From: Micromonospora aurantiaca ATCC 27029 | Lineage (GTDB): Bacteria; Actinomycetota; Actinomycetes; Mycobacteriales; Micromonosporaceae | Direction: 5' to 3' | Assembly (NCBI RefSeq): GCF_000145235.1 | Contig: NC_014391.1 | Location: 4,224,001 to 4,288,000, forward strand | Length of the DNA: 64,000 nt | In this document: piece after piece, positions 8,389 through 17,027 of the stretch | Layout: each line of letters opens with the position of its first letter | How positions within the stretch are numbered: position 1 is the first letter of the stretch | Notes under the pieces: model-generated | The model's database searches: none | Seen by the model: only the letters and a program-made list of their open reading frames with translations | Told to the model about the DNA's origin: nothing | Program-made: the position numbers and the translations under genes

Positions 8389-10124
8389 TGCTCGGCCCTC
8401 CGGGTCGCGGTGCGGCTGCTCTCCAGCCGTCCGGAGAACCACATCACCACGAAGATGAGCAGCACCTGGAGCATGCCGTAGGCGGCCGCGGTGCCCAGCT
8501 CGAAGCTGTACATGCGGTTGTTGATGGCGACCGAGATCGGGACCGTCGACGAGGTGTAGATGAGCACCGAGGCGACGAACTCGCCGACGCCGTGCACGAA
8601 CGCCAGCAGCGCGCCGGCCAGCACACCGGGCAGCATCAGCCGCACGGTGATCGTGTAGAACGCGCGCAGCCAGGAGGCGCCCAGGTTACGCGCGGCGTCC
8701 TCCAGCGACGGGTCGATCAGGGCCAGCGTCGCGGAGCTGGACCGGAACACGATCGGCAGGAACCGCACGAAGTAGGCCAGCGGCAGGATCCAGAACGTGC
8801 CGACCAGCACCTGCCCGAAGCTGAACGCGTTGCCGGTGCTGAACGCCGAGATCAGGTTGATCGCCACGACCGTGCCGGGCAGTGCCCAGGCGATCATCAC
8901 GGCCACGTCGAGCAGGCCGCGCCCGACGAACTTCAGCCGCCGCACCGCGTACGCGATCAGCACGCCGATCACCACGCAGCCCACGACCGCGATGAGGCTC
9001 ATCTGCACCGAGTTGAGGATCGGCTGGAACGCCTTGGGGTCGGTGAAGATGGTGACGAAGTTCTCGAACGTGTACGTCGGCGGCAGCACCTCGGTGGTCC
9101 AGGACCGGTCCTCGGAGAACGCGACGAGCGCGATCGCGCCGACCGGGGCGAGCAGGACCAGCGTGGCCAGCACCGAGGCGAGCGGCGCGAGCCAGCGGCC
9201 GATCGGGTTGGTGATCTCCCGCCGGACCGCCGAGACGCCCTTGGACTGCGACTGGTAGTTGCGCCGCCCCTCGTACCAGCGCATGCCGAGCAGGAAGATG
9301 ATCGAGACGATGCCGAGCACTGAGGCGTACGCCGAGGCCATCGGCAGGTCGCCGTTGGTGCGGTTGATGTAGATCTGCATCGTCATGGTCTGACTGACGT
9401 TGAACAGCAGTGGCGCGGTGTAGGACGCCAGCGACGTCATGAAGACCAGCAGCGACGCCGAGATCAGCGCCGGGGTGAGCATCGGCAGCAGGACGGTGCG
9501 CCACACGCGTACCCGGCCCGCGCCGAGGTTGTACGCCGCCTCCTCGACCGACGGGTCCATCCCGGCCAGCGCCGCGGAGGCGGCCAGGAAGAAGAACGGG
9601 TACATGGTGAACGTGTGCACCACCAGCACACCGGCGATCCCGTCGAAGGCCAGGACCGGCTTCTCGGTGCCGAGCAGCGCCTGAAGGCCGCGCGGCACGA
9701 TGCCGATGTTGCTGTAGAGCAGCTGGAAGGACACGGCGCCGATCAGCGGCGGCAGGGCCGCCGGCACCAGGATGAACGCCTCGATGAGCCGCCGGCCGCG
9801 GAAGTGGAACCGCTTGAGCAGGAACGCCATCGCCACGCCGACGACGCCGCAGAGCAGCACGCTCGCGGCCGAGATGAACAGCGAGGTGAACAGCGACTCG
9901 CGGGCCACTCCGGAGGAGGAGAGGAACTGGAGGTAGTTGTCGGTGCCGTTGGCGCTGACGCTCTCCCGGAAGGTGGCGAACATCGGCTGGACGACGAAGC
10001 CCCACAGCACCAGGACCAGCGGCAGCACCAGCAGATAGGGGAACCATCGGGAGTTCGCCCCGCCGGCCAGGCGCCGGCCGAGGGCCGCCGCCCAGCCGGG
10101 GGCGGTCGGGGTCGCAGCGGTCAC
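8376..10124 (-). CDS. ABC importer permease with two fused transmembrane domains (FbpB-like)
   Basis: 582-residue membrane protein with two tandem BPD_transp_1 (MetI-type) permease domains, about 30-290 and 320-575, each with six predicted helices and the EAA loop (EEAAYNLGAGRVRVWRTVLLP; EDAARNLGASWLRAF). Such double permeases serve ferric-ion, thiamine or 2-aminoethylphosphonate-type importers. It starts at GTG 10124, overlapping the ATPase stop (GTGA), and overlaps the amidohydrolase by 13 bp at its end, so it is translationally coupled on both sides. Confidence 0.9.
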   Translation of the reverse strand: MTAATPTAPGWAAALGRRLAGGANSRWFPYLLVLPLVLVLWGFVVQPMFATFRESVSANGTDNYLQFLSSSGVARESLFTSLFISAASVLLCGVVGVAMAFLLKRFHFRGRRLIEAFILVPAALPPLIGAVSFQLLYSNIGIVPRGLQALLGTEKPVLAFDGIAGVLVVHTFTMYPFFFLAASAALAGMDPSVEEAAYNLGAGRVRVWRTVLLPMLTPALISASLLVFMTSLASYTAPLLFNVSQTMTMQIYINRTNGDLPMASAYASVLGIVSIIFLLGMRWYEGRRNYQSQSKGVSAVRREITNPIGRWLAPLASVLATLVLLAPVGAIALVAFSEDRSWTTEVLPPTYTFENFVTIFTDPKAFQPILNSVQMSLIAVVGCVVIGVLIAYAVRRLKFVGRGLLDVAVMIAWALPGTVVAINLISAFSTGNAFSFGQVLVGTFWILPLAYFVRFLPIVFRSSSATLALIDPSLEDAARNLGASWLRAFYTITVRLMLPGVLAGALLAFVHGVGEFVASVLIYTSSTVPISVAINNRMYSFELGTAAAYGMLQVLLIFVVMWFSGRLESSRTATRRAEQWTN

Positions 10125-11194
10125 GGCTTGACCACCCAGAGCCGCTCGGGTGCGAGCCGCAGGCCCACGACGTCGCCGAGCTGGATGCCGGCGGGCGCGT
10201 CGACCAGGGCGGCCATCACCTCGTCACCGTCGACGTCGACTGTGACGTGGGTGGCCATGCCGGTGAACTCGACGTGGCTGACCCGGCCGCGCATGGCCGC
10301 GGTGTCGTCGTCGCCGCCGAGCGCGATGTGCTCGGGGCGGGCGGAGACCAGTGCGGTGTCGCCCGCGGCGAGCCCGTGTCCGGCGGGAGCGCCTACCTCG
10401 ATCGTGGCGCCGCCGGGCAGGCGTACCTGGACGCGCTGCTCCGCCGCGCCGGTCACCGGCAGGCTCAGCACGTTGCTGCGTCCGATGAACCGGGCCACGA
10501 ACGCGTTCGCGGGCTGGTAGTAGACCTCGTGCGGGGTGCCGACCTGCTGGACCCGGCCGGACTCCATGACGGCGATCCGGTCCGACATCGCCATCGCCTC
10601 GGCCTGGTCGTGCGTGACGTAGATCGAGGTGGTGCCGCTCTCCCGCTGGATGCGCCGGATCTCGGCACGGGTCTCCTCGCGCAGCTTCGCGTCGAGGTTC
10701 GACAGCGGTTCGTCGAGCAGCATGGTGCGGGGACGGATCACCAGTGCCCGCGCCAGCGCGACGCGCTGCTGCTGGCCGCCGGAGAGCGCGTCGATGCGCC
10801 GGTCGCCGTAGCCGGCGAGGTGCACCTGTTCGAGCGCCTCGGTGACCCGGCGGGCCTGCTCGGCGCGGGAGACCCGGCGGACCTTGAGCCCGTAGGCGAC
10901 GTTCTGCGCCACCGTCATGTGCGGGAACAGCGCGTAGTTCTGGAACACCATGCCGGTGTCCCGCTTGTTCGGCGTCCAGTGGGTGACGTCGTCGTCGCCG
11001 AAGTGGATGTGACCGGACGTCGGGAAGTAGAAGCCGGCCACCATGCGCAGCGTCGTCGTCTTGCCGCAGCCGCTCGGCCCGAGCAGCGTGAAGAACTCGC
11101 CGGCTCCGATGGTGACGGTGACGTCATCGACCGCCGCGGAGTCGCTCGACTTGGCGAAGCGCTTACTGACCGCCGTCAGTCGGACATCGATCAT
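10121..11194 (-). CDS. ABC importer ATP-binding protein (PotA/FbpC-like)
   Basis: 357-residue ATPase with the complete motif set: Walker A GPSGCGKT, Q-loop VFQNYALFPHMT, signature LSGGQQQR, Walker B TMLLDEPLSNLD and switch VTHDQAEA. A C-terminal TOBE-type regulatory region follows from about residue 240. It powers the two-domain permease encoded directly downstream. A good ribosome-binding site (GGAAGGAG, 8 bases before ATG 11194) is present. It is separated from the binding-protein gene by a stem-loop, which probably lowers its expression relative to the binding protein. Confidence 0.92.
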   Translation of the reverse strand: MIDVRLTAVSKRFAKSSDSAAVDDVTVTIGAGEFFTLLGPSGCGKTTTLRMVAGFYFPTSGHIHFGDDDVTHWTPNKRDTGMVFQNYALFPHMTVAQNVAYGLKVRRVSRAEQARRVTEALEQVHLAGYGDRRIDALSGGQQQRVALARALVIRPRTMLLDEPLSNLDAKLREETRAEIRRIQRESGTTSIYVTHDQAEAMAMSDRIAVMESGRVQQVGTPHEVYYQPANAFVARFIGRSNVLSLPVTGAAEQRVQVRLPGGATIEVGAPAGHGLAAGDTALVSARPEHIALGGDDDTAAMRGRVSHVEFTGMATHVTVDVDGDEVMAALVDAPAGIQLGDVVGLRLAPERLWVVKP

Positions 11195-11218
11195 TTCGTG
11201 GCTCCTTCCAGGACGAAG

Positions 11219-11244
11219 CCGGGCCGTGCCGGAGCACGGCCCGG
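11219..11244 (-). terminator. Intercistronic stem-loop (attenuator or mRNA-stabilising hairpin)
   Basis: Perfect 11-bp inverted repeat CCGGGCCGTGC with a 4-nt loop, between the binding-protein stop (11256) and the ATPase start (11194). No T-run follows. Such hairpins after the first cistron of importer operons commonly protect or terminate transcripts so that the binding protein is made in excess; that role is inferred here. Confidence 0.6.
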
Positions 11245-11255
11245 TTCCGAGCGTC

Positions 11256-12308
11256 TTAGCCCTTGCCCTTGATCTGGGCGTTCCAGTGGGTGATCCAGGC
11301 GGTCTCGTTCTTGCCGATCACGTTCCAGTCGACGTTCATCGGCTTGAGGTCGAGCTTGGTCAGCCACTCGGGCTTCTCGGCGATGTCGACAGCGGGGATC
11401 TGGAAGTAGTCCTTGGCCAGGCTGGCCCGCAGCGAGTCGTCGAACAGGAACTCGAGGAACTTCTTCGCGCCCTCGCTGTTGCCGCCCTTGACCGCGGCCA
11501 CGCCGTCGACGAGCACCGGCGCGCCGGAGGCCGGCATGACGTAGCCGAACGGCATCTTCTCGTTGGCCTGGAGCAGGATGTCCTGGAGGTTCCAGGCGCT
11601 CACCACGCCCTGCTCACGCGACATCTTCAGGTAGAGGTCGCTGGGGTTGGCCGCGTACTCGACGGTGTTGGCGTCGAGCTTGCGCAGCCAGTCGTAGCCG
11701 GGCTGCGGGTTGGACCCGTCGGCCGTGAAGCGCTGGATCATCGAGGCGTAGATCGAGCGCATGGTGCCGGAGGCGGCCACGTCCCGGATGATGATCTTGT
11801 CTTTCCACTTCGGGTCGACCAGGTCGTCCCAGTCCTTCGGCGCGGTCTCCGGGGTCAGCGCCTTGTTGTTGTACATGATGACCTCGGGCAGCAGGATCTC
11901 GCCGAACCAGCGGCCCTCGGCGTCCTTGTACCGCGCGTCGATCTTCGAGGCGAACGACGGCTGCCAGGACTCCAGCAGGCCCTCGGACGCGCCGGCGGCG
12001 AGGCCCTGCTGGGTGCCGCCCCACCAGACCGACGCCTGCGGGTTGGCCTTCTCGGCGCGGACCCGCTCCAGCACCTCCTGGGCGCCCATGTTGAGCACCT
12101 CGACCTTGCCCTTGTACTCGGGGTTCTTGGTCGTGAACTGCTCGACGACGTAGTCGGTGACCGACTTGTCGCGGGCACTGTAGATGACGACCTTCTCGGC
12201 CGACGCGGAGCCGGAGGAGCCGGTGTCCTTGTCGTCGTCGCTGCTGCCGCACGCGCTGACGGCCAGCAGCGCGCTGAACGCGACGGCCAGGGCCAAACGA
12301 CGTTTCAT
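11256..12308 (-). CDS. Extracellular solute-binding lipoprotein (Fbp/Afu-type)
   Basis: 350-residue periplasmic-binding-protein-type lipoprotein. The signal peptide ends in a lipobox (VSAC, about residue 20), so it is anchored outside the membrane by a diacylglyceryl cysteine. The mature protein begins EKVVIYSARDKSVTDYVVEQF and belongs to the iron/2-aminoethylphosphonate/polyamine-like class of binding proteins. I chose ATG 12308 rather than the in-frame ATG at 12320 because GGAGG lies five bases before it. It is the first gene of the importer operon. The ligand is unknown; the catabolic genes downstream argue for an organic nitrogen compound or a metal-chelate rather than free iron. Confidence 0.88.
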   Translation of the reverse strand: MKRRLALAVAFSALLAVSACGSSDDDKDTGSSGSASAEKVVIYSARDKSVTDYVVEQFTTKNPEYKGKVEVLNMGAQEVLERVRAEKANPQASVWWGGTQQGLAAGASEGLLESWQPSFASKIDARYKDAEGRWFGEILLPEVIMYNNKALTPETAPKDWDDLVDPKWKDKIIIRDVAASGTMRSIYASMIQRFTADGSNPQPGYDWLRKLDANTVEYAANPSDLYLKMSREQGVVSAWNLQDILLQANEKMPFGYVMPASGAPVLVDGVAAVKGGNSEGAKKFLEFLFDDSLRASLAKDYFQIPAVDIAEKPEWLTKLDLKPMNVDWNVIGKNETAWITHWNAQIKGKG

Positions 12309-12559
12309 TGGTACCTCCATTTTGCGGGGGAACTATCGGGAGCGGGGAAAGACGGTGTGCGATCCCGACCCGGGGCGCCGGCGGGTTCGCCGGTTCCCCG
12401 GGACGGGGTCGAAGGTCCGCGGATCGCGCCCGGACCGGGGCGCGCCGCATCGCGCCGCGACCGGTCGTCCGGGATACGGACGCGGTCGCCGCGACGGTGA
12501 CGGTGACGGTGGGGTGGGTGTCGGGGTCGGGGTCGTCGGGGGCCGGGGTCAGGTGGTGG
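12309..12559. other. Intergenic region upstream of importer operon
   Basis: 251 bases without a gene between the ROK regulator stop and the binding-protein start. On the minus strand a GATAGT hexamer about 20 bases before the ribosome-binding site could be a -10 element, but I see no convincing -35. The part next to the regulator stop is G-rich with short repeats (GACGGT three times, GGGGTC runs). The operon may also be read through from the regulator gene. Confidence 0.4.
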
Positions 12560-13708
12560 TCAGGGAAGCGAGGGTCGGGGCACCGCGGCCGAGAGCGCGT
12601 AGCTGATGGCTCCGTGCAGCACGGCCTGGTCGCCGAGGGTGGCCCGGCGTACCTCGGTGGGAGCCGGGGTCCGGGCGGAGACGAGGGTCTGTAGCTGGTC
12701 GAGGGCCGCGTCGTCGAGTTCCGCCGCGGCGCCGCTGAGCAGCACCAGCCCCGGATCGACGACGCAGGCGCAGGAGAGGATGAGCCCGGCCCAGGCGCCG
12801 AGGACCTCGTCGAGGTACTCGCGGGCGGGCGCCGAGGTCGCGGCGAGCCCGCTCAGCTCCCGTACCGGTGACTCGGGCCGGCGGCCCGGGTTGAGCGCGA
12901 CGACCCGCTCCGCGATGGCGTTGACCGACCACCGGGCCTCGAACTCGCCGACGCCGCTGTAGCGGCGCTCGGTCGCGCCGCCCAGCGGCAGGAAGCCGAC
13001 CTCGCCGGCGGCTCCGCTGGCGCCGCGGCGGACCTTGCCGTCGAGCACGAGGCCGGCGCCGATGCCGTCGGCCACGTGGATCAGCAGCAGGTTCGCCACG
13101 TCCGCGCCGGCGCCGGCCACGCACTCGCCGGCGGCCATGAGGTTGACGTCGTTGTCGACGACCACGGGTACGCCGAGCCGCCGTTGCACGGATTCGCCGA
13201 TCGGCCACGCCTCGACCAGTCCGACCGACGGCGCGAGGCGTACCGCGCCGTTGCTGGACACGCCGGGCACCGCGATGGCGACGCCGCGGAGCGAGGGCAG
13301 GTTGTCGCCGACCAGGTCGAGGACGAACTCGCAGACGGTCTCCACCACGTTCGCGCCGAGCCGTGCGACGCGGTGCGCGATGACCGCGCCCTCACTGTCG
13401 GCGATCTCGCAGCTGATCCGGGGCGGCTCCAGCGACACCGCCGCGACGAGCTCGGCGCGGGGGTTGAACTCGAGCATCTCCCGGGGCCGGCCGGTGGTGG
13501 GCGCGCCGGGACCGCGTTCGATGAGGTAACCCTCGGCGACGAGTTCCCGCACGAGCGCGGTCACAGTCGCCGCCGAGAGGCCGGTCATCTCGGCCAGGTC
13601 CACGCGGGACAGCCGCCGGGCCTGCCGGGCGGCCAAGATCACCGAGAGACGCTTGATCTCACGGGACCGCTCACGGCTGACCGGACTGGTCGGGGCTTTG
13701 TCAGACAC
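12560..13708 (-). CDS. ROK-family transcriptional regulator (NagC/XylR type)
   Basis: 382-residue regulator with an N-terminal winged helix-turn-helix (about 15-75: DLAEMTGLSAATVTALVRELVAEGYL) and a ROK sugar-kinase-like domain (VAIAVPGVS, VDNDVNLMAAGE, GIGAGLVLDGKVRRGASGAAGEVGFLP). The CxCGxxGC zinc motif is degenerate here too (it reads GGATERRYSG). It is likely a repressor of the adjacent minus-strand importer operon with a sugar or amino-sugar-like effector. GTG 13708 is preceded by AGGAAG, which also overlaps a possible -10 box, so the transcript may be leaderless. Confidence 0.86.
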   Translation of the reverse strand: MSDKAPTSPVSRERSREIKRLSVILAARQARRLSRVDLAEMTGLSAATVTALVRELVAEGYLIERGPGAPTTGRPREMLEFNPRAELVAAVSLEPPRISCEIADSEGAVIAHRVARLGANVVETVCEFVLDLVGDNLPSLRGVAIAVPGVSSNGAVRLAPSVGLVEAWPIGESVQRRLGVPVVVDNDVNLMAAGECVAGAGADVANLLLIHVADGIGAGLVLDGKVRRGASGAAGEVGFLPLGGATERRYSGVGEFEARWSVNAIAERVVALNPGRRPESPVRELSGLAATSAPAREYLDEVLGAWAGLILSCACVVDPGLVLLSGAAAELDDAALDQLQTLVSARTPAPTEVRRATLGDQAVLHGAISYALSAAVPRPSLP

Positions 13709-13714
13709 ACTTTC

Positions 13715-13760
13715 TTCCTAGTGAGAAAAAATTCTGGCGTCAAGTAACGAGATGATCTCG
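13715..13760 (-). promoter_or_regulatory. Promoter of the ROK regulator with adjacent palindrome
   Basis: On the minus strand, TTGACG (13738-13743) is followed after 17 bases by TAGGAA (13715-13720), six bases before the GTG start. A perfect palindrome CGAGAT-G-ATCTCG (13748-13760) lies just upstream of the -35 and is a candidate ROK operator. The 17-base spacer is unusually AT-rich (a run of six T) for this genome. Confidence 0.55.
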
Positions 13761-13966
13761 GTCCGCCGACCAGGGAAAATTCTTCGGCCGACAAGCCGGT
13801 CGCGCCGGGGCCAGCCCGACATGTCGCGCAAAACCGAGCCCTGTGGTCCACATTGGGGTGCCAAACCTGGACAAAGACTGCCCGCACGTCACGGCCGGCC
13901 TCCGGATGATCGCCCTGAGCAGGGGCGATCGTTTATTCGGATAAGGAAGAAAGTCGTCCGGAGCTA

Positions 13967-13996
13967 TTGACGACGCCTTCGCAAGATCCCTAGGTT
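13967..13996 (+). promoter_or_regulatory. Promoter of the PIG-L deacetylase gene
   Basis: TTGACG (13967-13972), 18-base spacer, TAGGTT (13991-13996). This predicts a start of transcription near 14003 and a leader of about 230 bases. Upstream of it, 13761-13966 is AT-richer than the rest of the window, with no gene seen. Confidence 0.6.
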
Positions 13997-14002
13997 ACGG
14001 CC

Positions 14003-14232
14003 CGAAGGCCTTCCGGTGGACCGACGTCGCCACCGTGCGTACCGCTCACGCCGTGACGGTGCGCGAGCACCACCATCCCGTTGTCGAGCACCACGACCCC
14101 CGAGGACCTCACGGTCCTCTGTGGACAGCTGTCTGCAACACGGCCCGGCACGAGCCACCGTGTCAGCCGGCCCGTGCCGGGCCGACCGTCCCCAGCCGCA
14201 GCACTCTCGCTTCGAGACGAAGAGGTATGCCC
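14003..14232 (+). promoter_or_regulatory. Long structured 5' leader
   Basis: About 230 bases of untranslated leader before ATG 14233. It contains a perfect hairpin GAGGACC-tcac-GGTCCTC (14102-14119) and an 11-bp inverted repeat GGCCCGGCACG (14142-14152 with 14173-14183). No known riboswitch class is recognised. It may regulate or protect the transcript of a secreted enzyme. Confidence 0.35.
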
Positions 14233-16953
14233 ATGAGATGGCGCACCAGCGCGGCGATCGCCATGTGCGGTCTGCTGTCGTTGGGCCTGGCCACTCCGGC
14301 CCAGGCCAACCCCCAGCAAGCATCACCGAAGCCCCAGGCCAAGAAGTCCGACAAGCCGGTCGACCTGGACATCATGTTCATCGGCGCCCACCCGGACGAC
14401 GAGGCCGGCCAGCTCGGCATGCTCGGATACTGGAACGAGTATCACGGCATGAAGGCCGGCGTCATCACCACCACCCGCGGCGAGGGCGGCGGCAACGCCA
14501 CCGGTCTCGAGGAGGGCCCGGAGCTCGGCATCCTGCGGGAGGCCGAGGAGCGCAAGGCCGTCGGCTGGGCCGGCGTCGAGCACATCTACAACCTGGACGC
14601 GCTGGACTTCTGGTACACCGCCAGCGCTCCCCTGACCGAGGAGGTCTGGGGCCACCAGGAGACGCTGTCCCGGATCGTGCGGGTCCTGCGGACCACCAAG
14701 CCCGAGGTCATCCTCACGATGAACCCCTCGGCCACGCAGGGCAACCACGGCAACCACCAGAAGGCGGCCATGCTGGCCGTGGAGGCCTTCTACGCGGCTG
14801 CCGACCCGAAGGCGTTCCCGGAGCAGATCAAGAAGGAGGGCCTCCAGCCCTGGCGGGCCTCCCGCATCTTCCAGACCGGCGGCAGCGGCACCACCGGCAC
14901 CAACGGCCCCGCCTGCGAGACCACCTTCACGCCGGCCGAGGCCAGCAACGTCGTCTTCGGCACCTGGCAGGGCTACGAGTCGGCGCGCCACGACGGCAAC
15001 CGGTGGAACACGGTCCAGACCTGGGCCCGCCGGGAGTACGTGTCGCAGGGCTGGGGCAACAGCTCCTTCCCGACGACCGACCCCGACGCCATCGGCTGCA
15101 ACCGGCTGACGCTGATCGACACCCGCACCCCGTACCCGGACCCGAACGTGGGCGCCGGCACCGGTGCGCTCCAGGGCGCCACCCTGCGCGCCCAGGGCGG
15201 CCTGCCGCTGGGCACCGAGGTCCACGTGCGTCCGCGCACCTGGGAGGCCGTCGCGGGCCAGCCCATCAAGGTGGACACCGTCCTGTACGCCGAGAAGGCC
15301 GTCCCGGGGGCCAAGGTCACCCTGAACGTGCCGGCCGGCTGGACGGTCACCGGCAACGGCAACGTGGGCACGCTGACCCCGCGTAAGGAGGTCGTGAAGA
15401 CCTTCACGGTCACCCCGCCCGCGCAGGTCGAGGTGGGCACCCGCTTCAAGATCGACGCCACGCTGACCAGCAAGAAGGACGGCAGCGGCACCAGCAGCGC
15501 CCGGGTTCAGGGCACCGCGCCGGTGCGCGGCACCCTGGAGCCGCTGGAGGAGATCGCCGACTTCCGCGCGTGGACCGTGCGGAACAAGACCCAGCAGCTC
15601 GACGCGCTCATCGAGTCCCTGCTGAACATCCCCAGCGGCGGCACCCGCAGCGTCAAGGTCAACCTGACCAACCACGGCACCCGGGTCGAGTCCGGCGCGG
15701 TCAAGCTGAACGTCCCCGCCGGTTTCTCGGTGGCCGAGCAGCAGGTGCCGTACAGCGGGCTCCGGCCGGGCGCCAGCACCTCGGTGACGTTCACAGTCAC
15801 CAACACCGACACGTCGCTGCCGACGGCCAACCGGGCGCCGGACAACGGCGCCTACCGGGTGCAGATCGAGACCAGCTACACCGGCGGCAGCGCGAACGAG
15901 CCCGGTGCGTTCAACCTGGTCCCGGTCACCACGATCCCGAAGGCCGCCAGCGCGCCGACCGTCGACGGACACGCCCACGACAACGAGTACACCGGCGAGG
16001 TCATCGACATCTCCACCCGCTGGGAGGGCACCGCCGCCCCGGCGTCGGACATCTCCGGCACCGCCCAGCTGACCCACACCGACGACGCCCTGTACGCCGT
16101 CTTCACCATCACCGACGACGTGCTCGGCACCGTCCTGCCGCCGGAGGACTGCAAGCGTCCGCGGCGTAACGACAACATCGAGTTCGGCATCGACCCGCGC
16201 GGCAACTCGGCGAACACCTCCACGGTGTTCAACATGGCGCTCTTCCCGGCCACGAAGGACCCGGCCAACGGGAACCCGCCGTGCTTCGCCCGGGAGCGGG
16301 ACAACCACCAGGGCGGCCCGGAGACCGCGCCGGGCGTGGAGATCGCCTCCGTGGTGACAAGCAGCCCCTACACGGGTTACCGGATCGAGGTCAAGATCCC
16401 GTTCAGCGTGCTGCCGGACGCCGTCGACCCGAACCGCATGGGCCTGAACATCCTGGTCAACGACTCGGACACGCAGGACCTGTCCGCGCAGACCCGGGTC
16501 GGCTGGTCGACCTGGAGCGGCGTACGGGCCGACCCGTGGCGCTGGGGCAACGCGACGCTGCCGGCCCTGGCGGCGAAGCCGTCGGCGCCGAAGGCTCCGA
16601 TCATGCCGGACACCGCGGCGCAGAGCGTGGACTCGCCGCAGACCCTCCTGCAGTCCGTCTCGGACGGGGTGGCGCCGGGCGGTTACGCCAAGCTGCCGGA
16701 CGGCACCGTGAAGATCAAGAAGGTCACCCGCACCGCGAGCAAGGTGTCCGTGCAGCTCCAGGTGAAGAAGGCGGGCACCGCCCGCGCCTTCCTCTGGGAC
16801 GGCACCCGGGTCGTGGCGGAGACCACCGCCGCTCTGCGCAAGGACGGCACGCTCGTCCTGCCGCTGAGCGGGTCGCTCCCGGCCGGCACCTCGCTGCTCG
16901 TCTCGTACGAGCACGGCGGCGCCACCACCGCTCTGGCGAAGAAGATCTGCTGA
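14233..16953 (+). CDS. Secreted PIG-L family deacetylase with NEW3 and CBM9-like domains
   Basis: 906 residues. A Sec signal peptide ends at AQA (residue 25). Residues about 43-330 form a PIG-L (GlcNAc-PI de-N-acetylase, LmbE-like) domain with the zinc-binding AHPDDE at 52-57 and the later NHGNHQ histidines. The middle holds two Ig-like NEW3-type segments (NVPAGWTVTGNGNVG; NVPAGFSVAEQQVPYSG). A C-terminal CBM9-like sugar-binding beta-sandwich (VDGHAHDNEYTG, NIEFGIDPRGNS) follows. It probably removes acetyl groups from an extracellular amino sugar or glycan. ATG 14233 is favoured over ATG 14227 because GAGG lies seven bases before it. It is monocistronic between its own promoter and a strong terminator. 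Confidence 0.88.
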   Translation: MRWRTSAAIAMCGLLSLGLATPAQANPQQASPKPQAKKSDKPVDLDIMFIGAHPDDEAGQLGMLGYWNEYHGMKAGVITTTRGEGGGNATGLEEGPELGILREAEERKAVGWAGVEHIYNLDALDFWYTASAPLTEEVWGHQETLSRIVRVLRTTKPEVILTMNPSATQGNHGNHQKAAMLAVEAFYAAADPKAFPEQIKKEGLQPWRASRIFQTGGSGTTGTNGPACETTFTPAEASNVVFGTWQGYESARHDGNRWNTVQTWARREYVSQGWGNSSFPTTDPDAIGCNRLTLIDTRTPYPDPNVGAGTGALQGATLRAQGGLPLGTEVHVRPRTWEAVAGQPIKVDTVLYAEKAVPGAKVTLNVPAGWTVTGNGNVGTLTPRKEVVKTFTVTPPAQVEVGTRFKIDATLTSKKDGSGTSSARVQGTAPVRGTLEPLEEIADFRAWTVRNKTQQLDALIESLLNIPSGGTRSVKVNLTNHGTRVESGAVKLNVPAGFSVAEQQVPYSGLRPGASTSVTFTVTNTDTSLPTANRAPDNGAYRVQIETSYTGGSANEPGAFNLVPVTTIPKAASAPTVDGHAHDNEYTGEVIDISTRWEGTAAPASDISGTAQLTHTDDALYAVFTITDDVLGTVLPPEDCKRPRRNDNIEFGIDPRGNSANTSTVFNMALFPATKDPANGNPPCFARERDNHQGGPETAPGVEIASVVTSSPYTGYRIEVKIPFSVLPDAVDPNRMGLNILVNDSDTQDLSAQTRVGWSTWSGVRADPWRWGNATLPALAAKPSAPKAPIMPDTAAQSVDSPQTLLQSVSDGVAPGGYAKLPDGTVKIKKVTRTASKVSVQLQVKKAGTARAFLWDGTRVVAETTAALRKDGTLVLPLSGSLPAGTSLLVSYEHGGATTALAKKIC

Positions 16954-16982
16954 GCGGACGTTGATCGCGTCGACCTGACGCA

Positions 16983-17018
16983 CACGATGGGCCGGGCCGG
17001 CAGGCCCGGCCCATCGTG
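16983..17018. terminator. Bidirectional stem-loop terminator
   Basis: Perfect 16-bp stem (CACGATGGGCCGGGCC and its complement) with a GGCA loop, between the convergent genes ending at 16953 (+) and 17028 (-). Confidence 0.85.
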
Positions 17019-17027
17019 CCGTCCGCG

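Noticed and set aside
12483-12556. Short GACGGT and GGGGTC repeats that might suggest a CRISPR-like or quadruplex element
   Set aside because: Units are only 6 bases, imperfect and without spacers; it may form G-rich structure but there is no support for a defined element.
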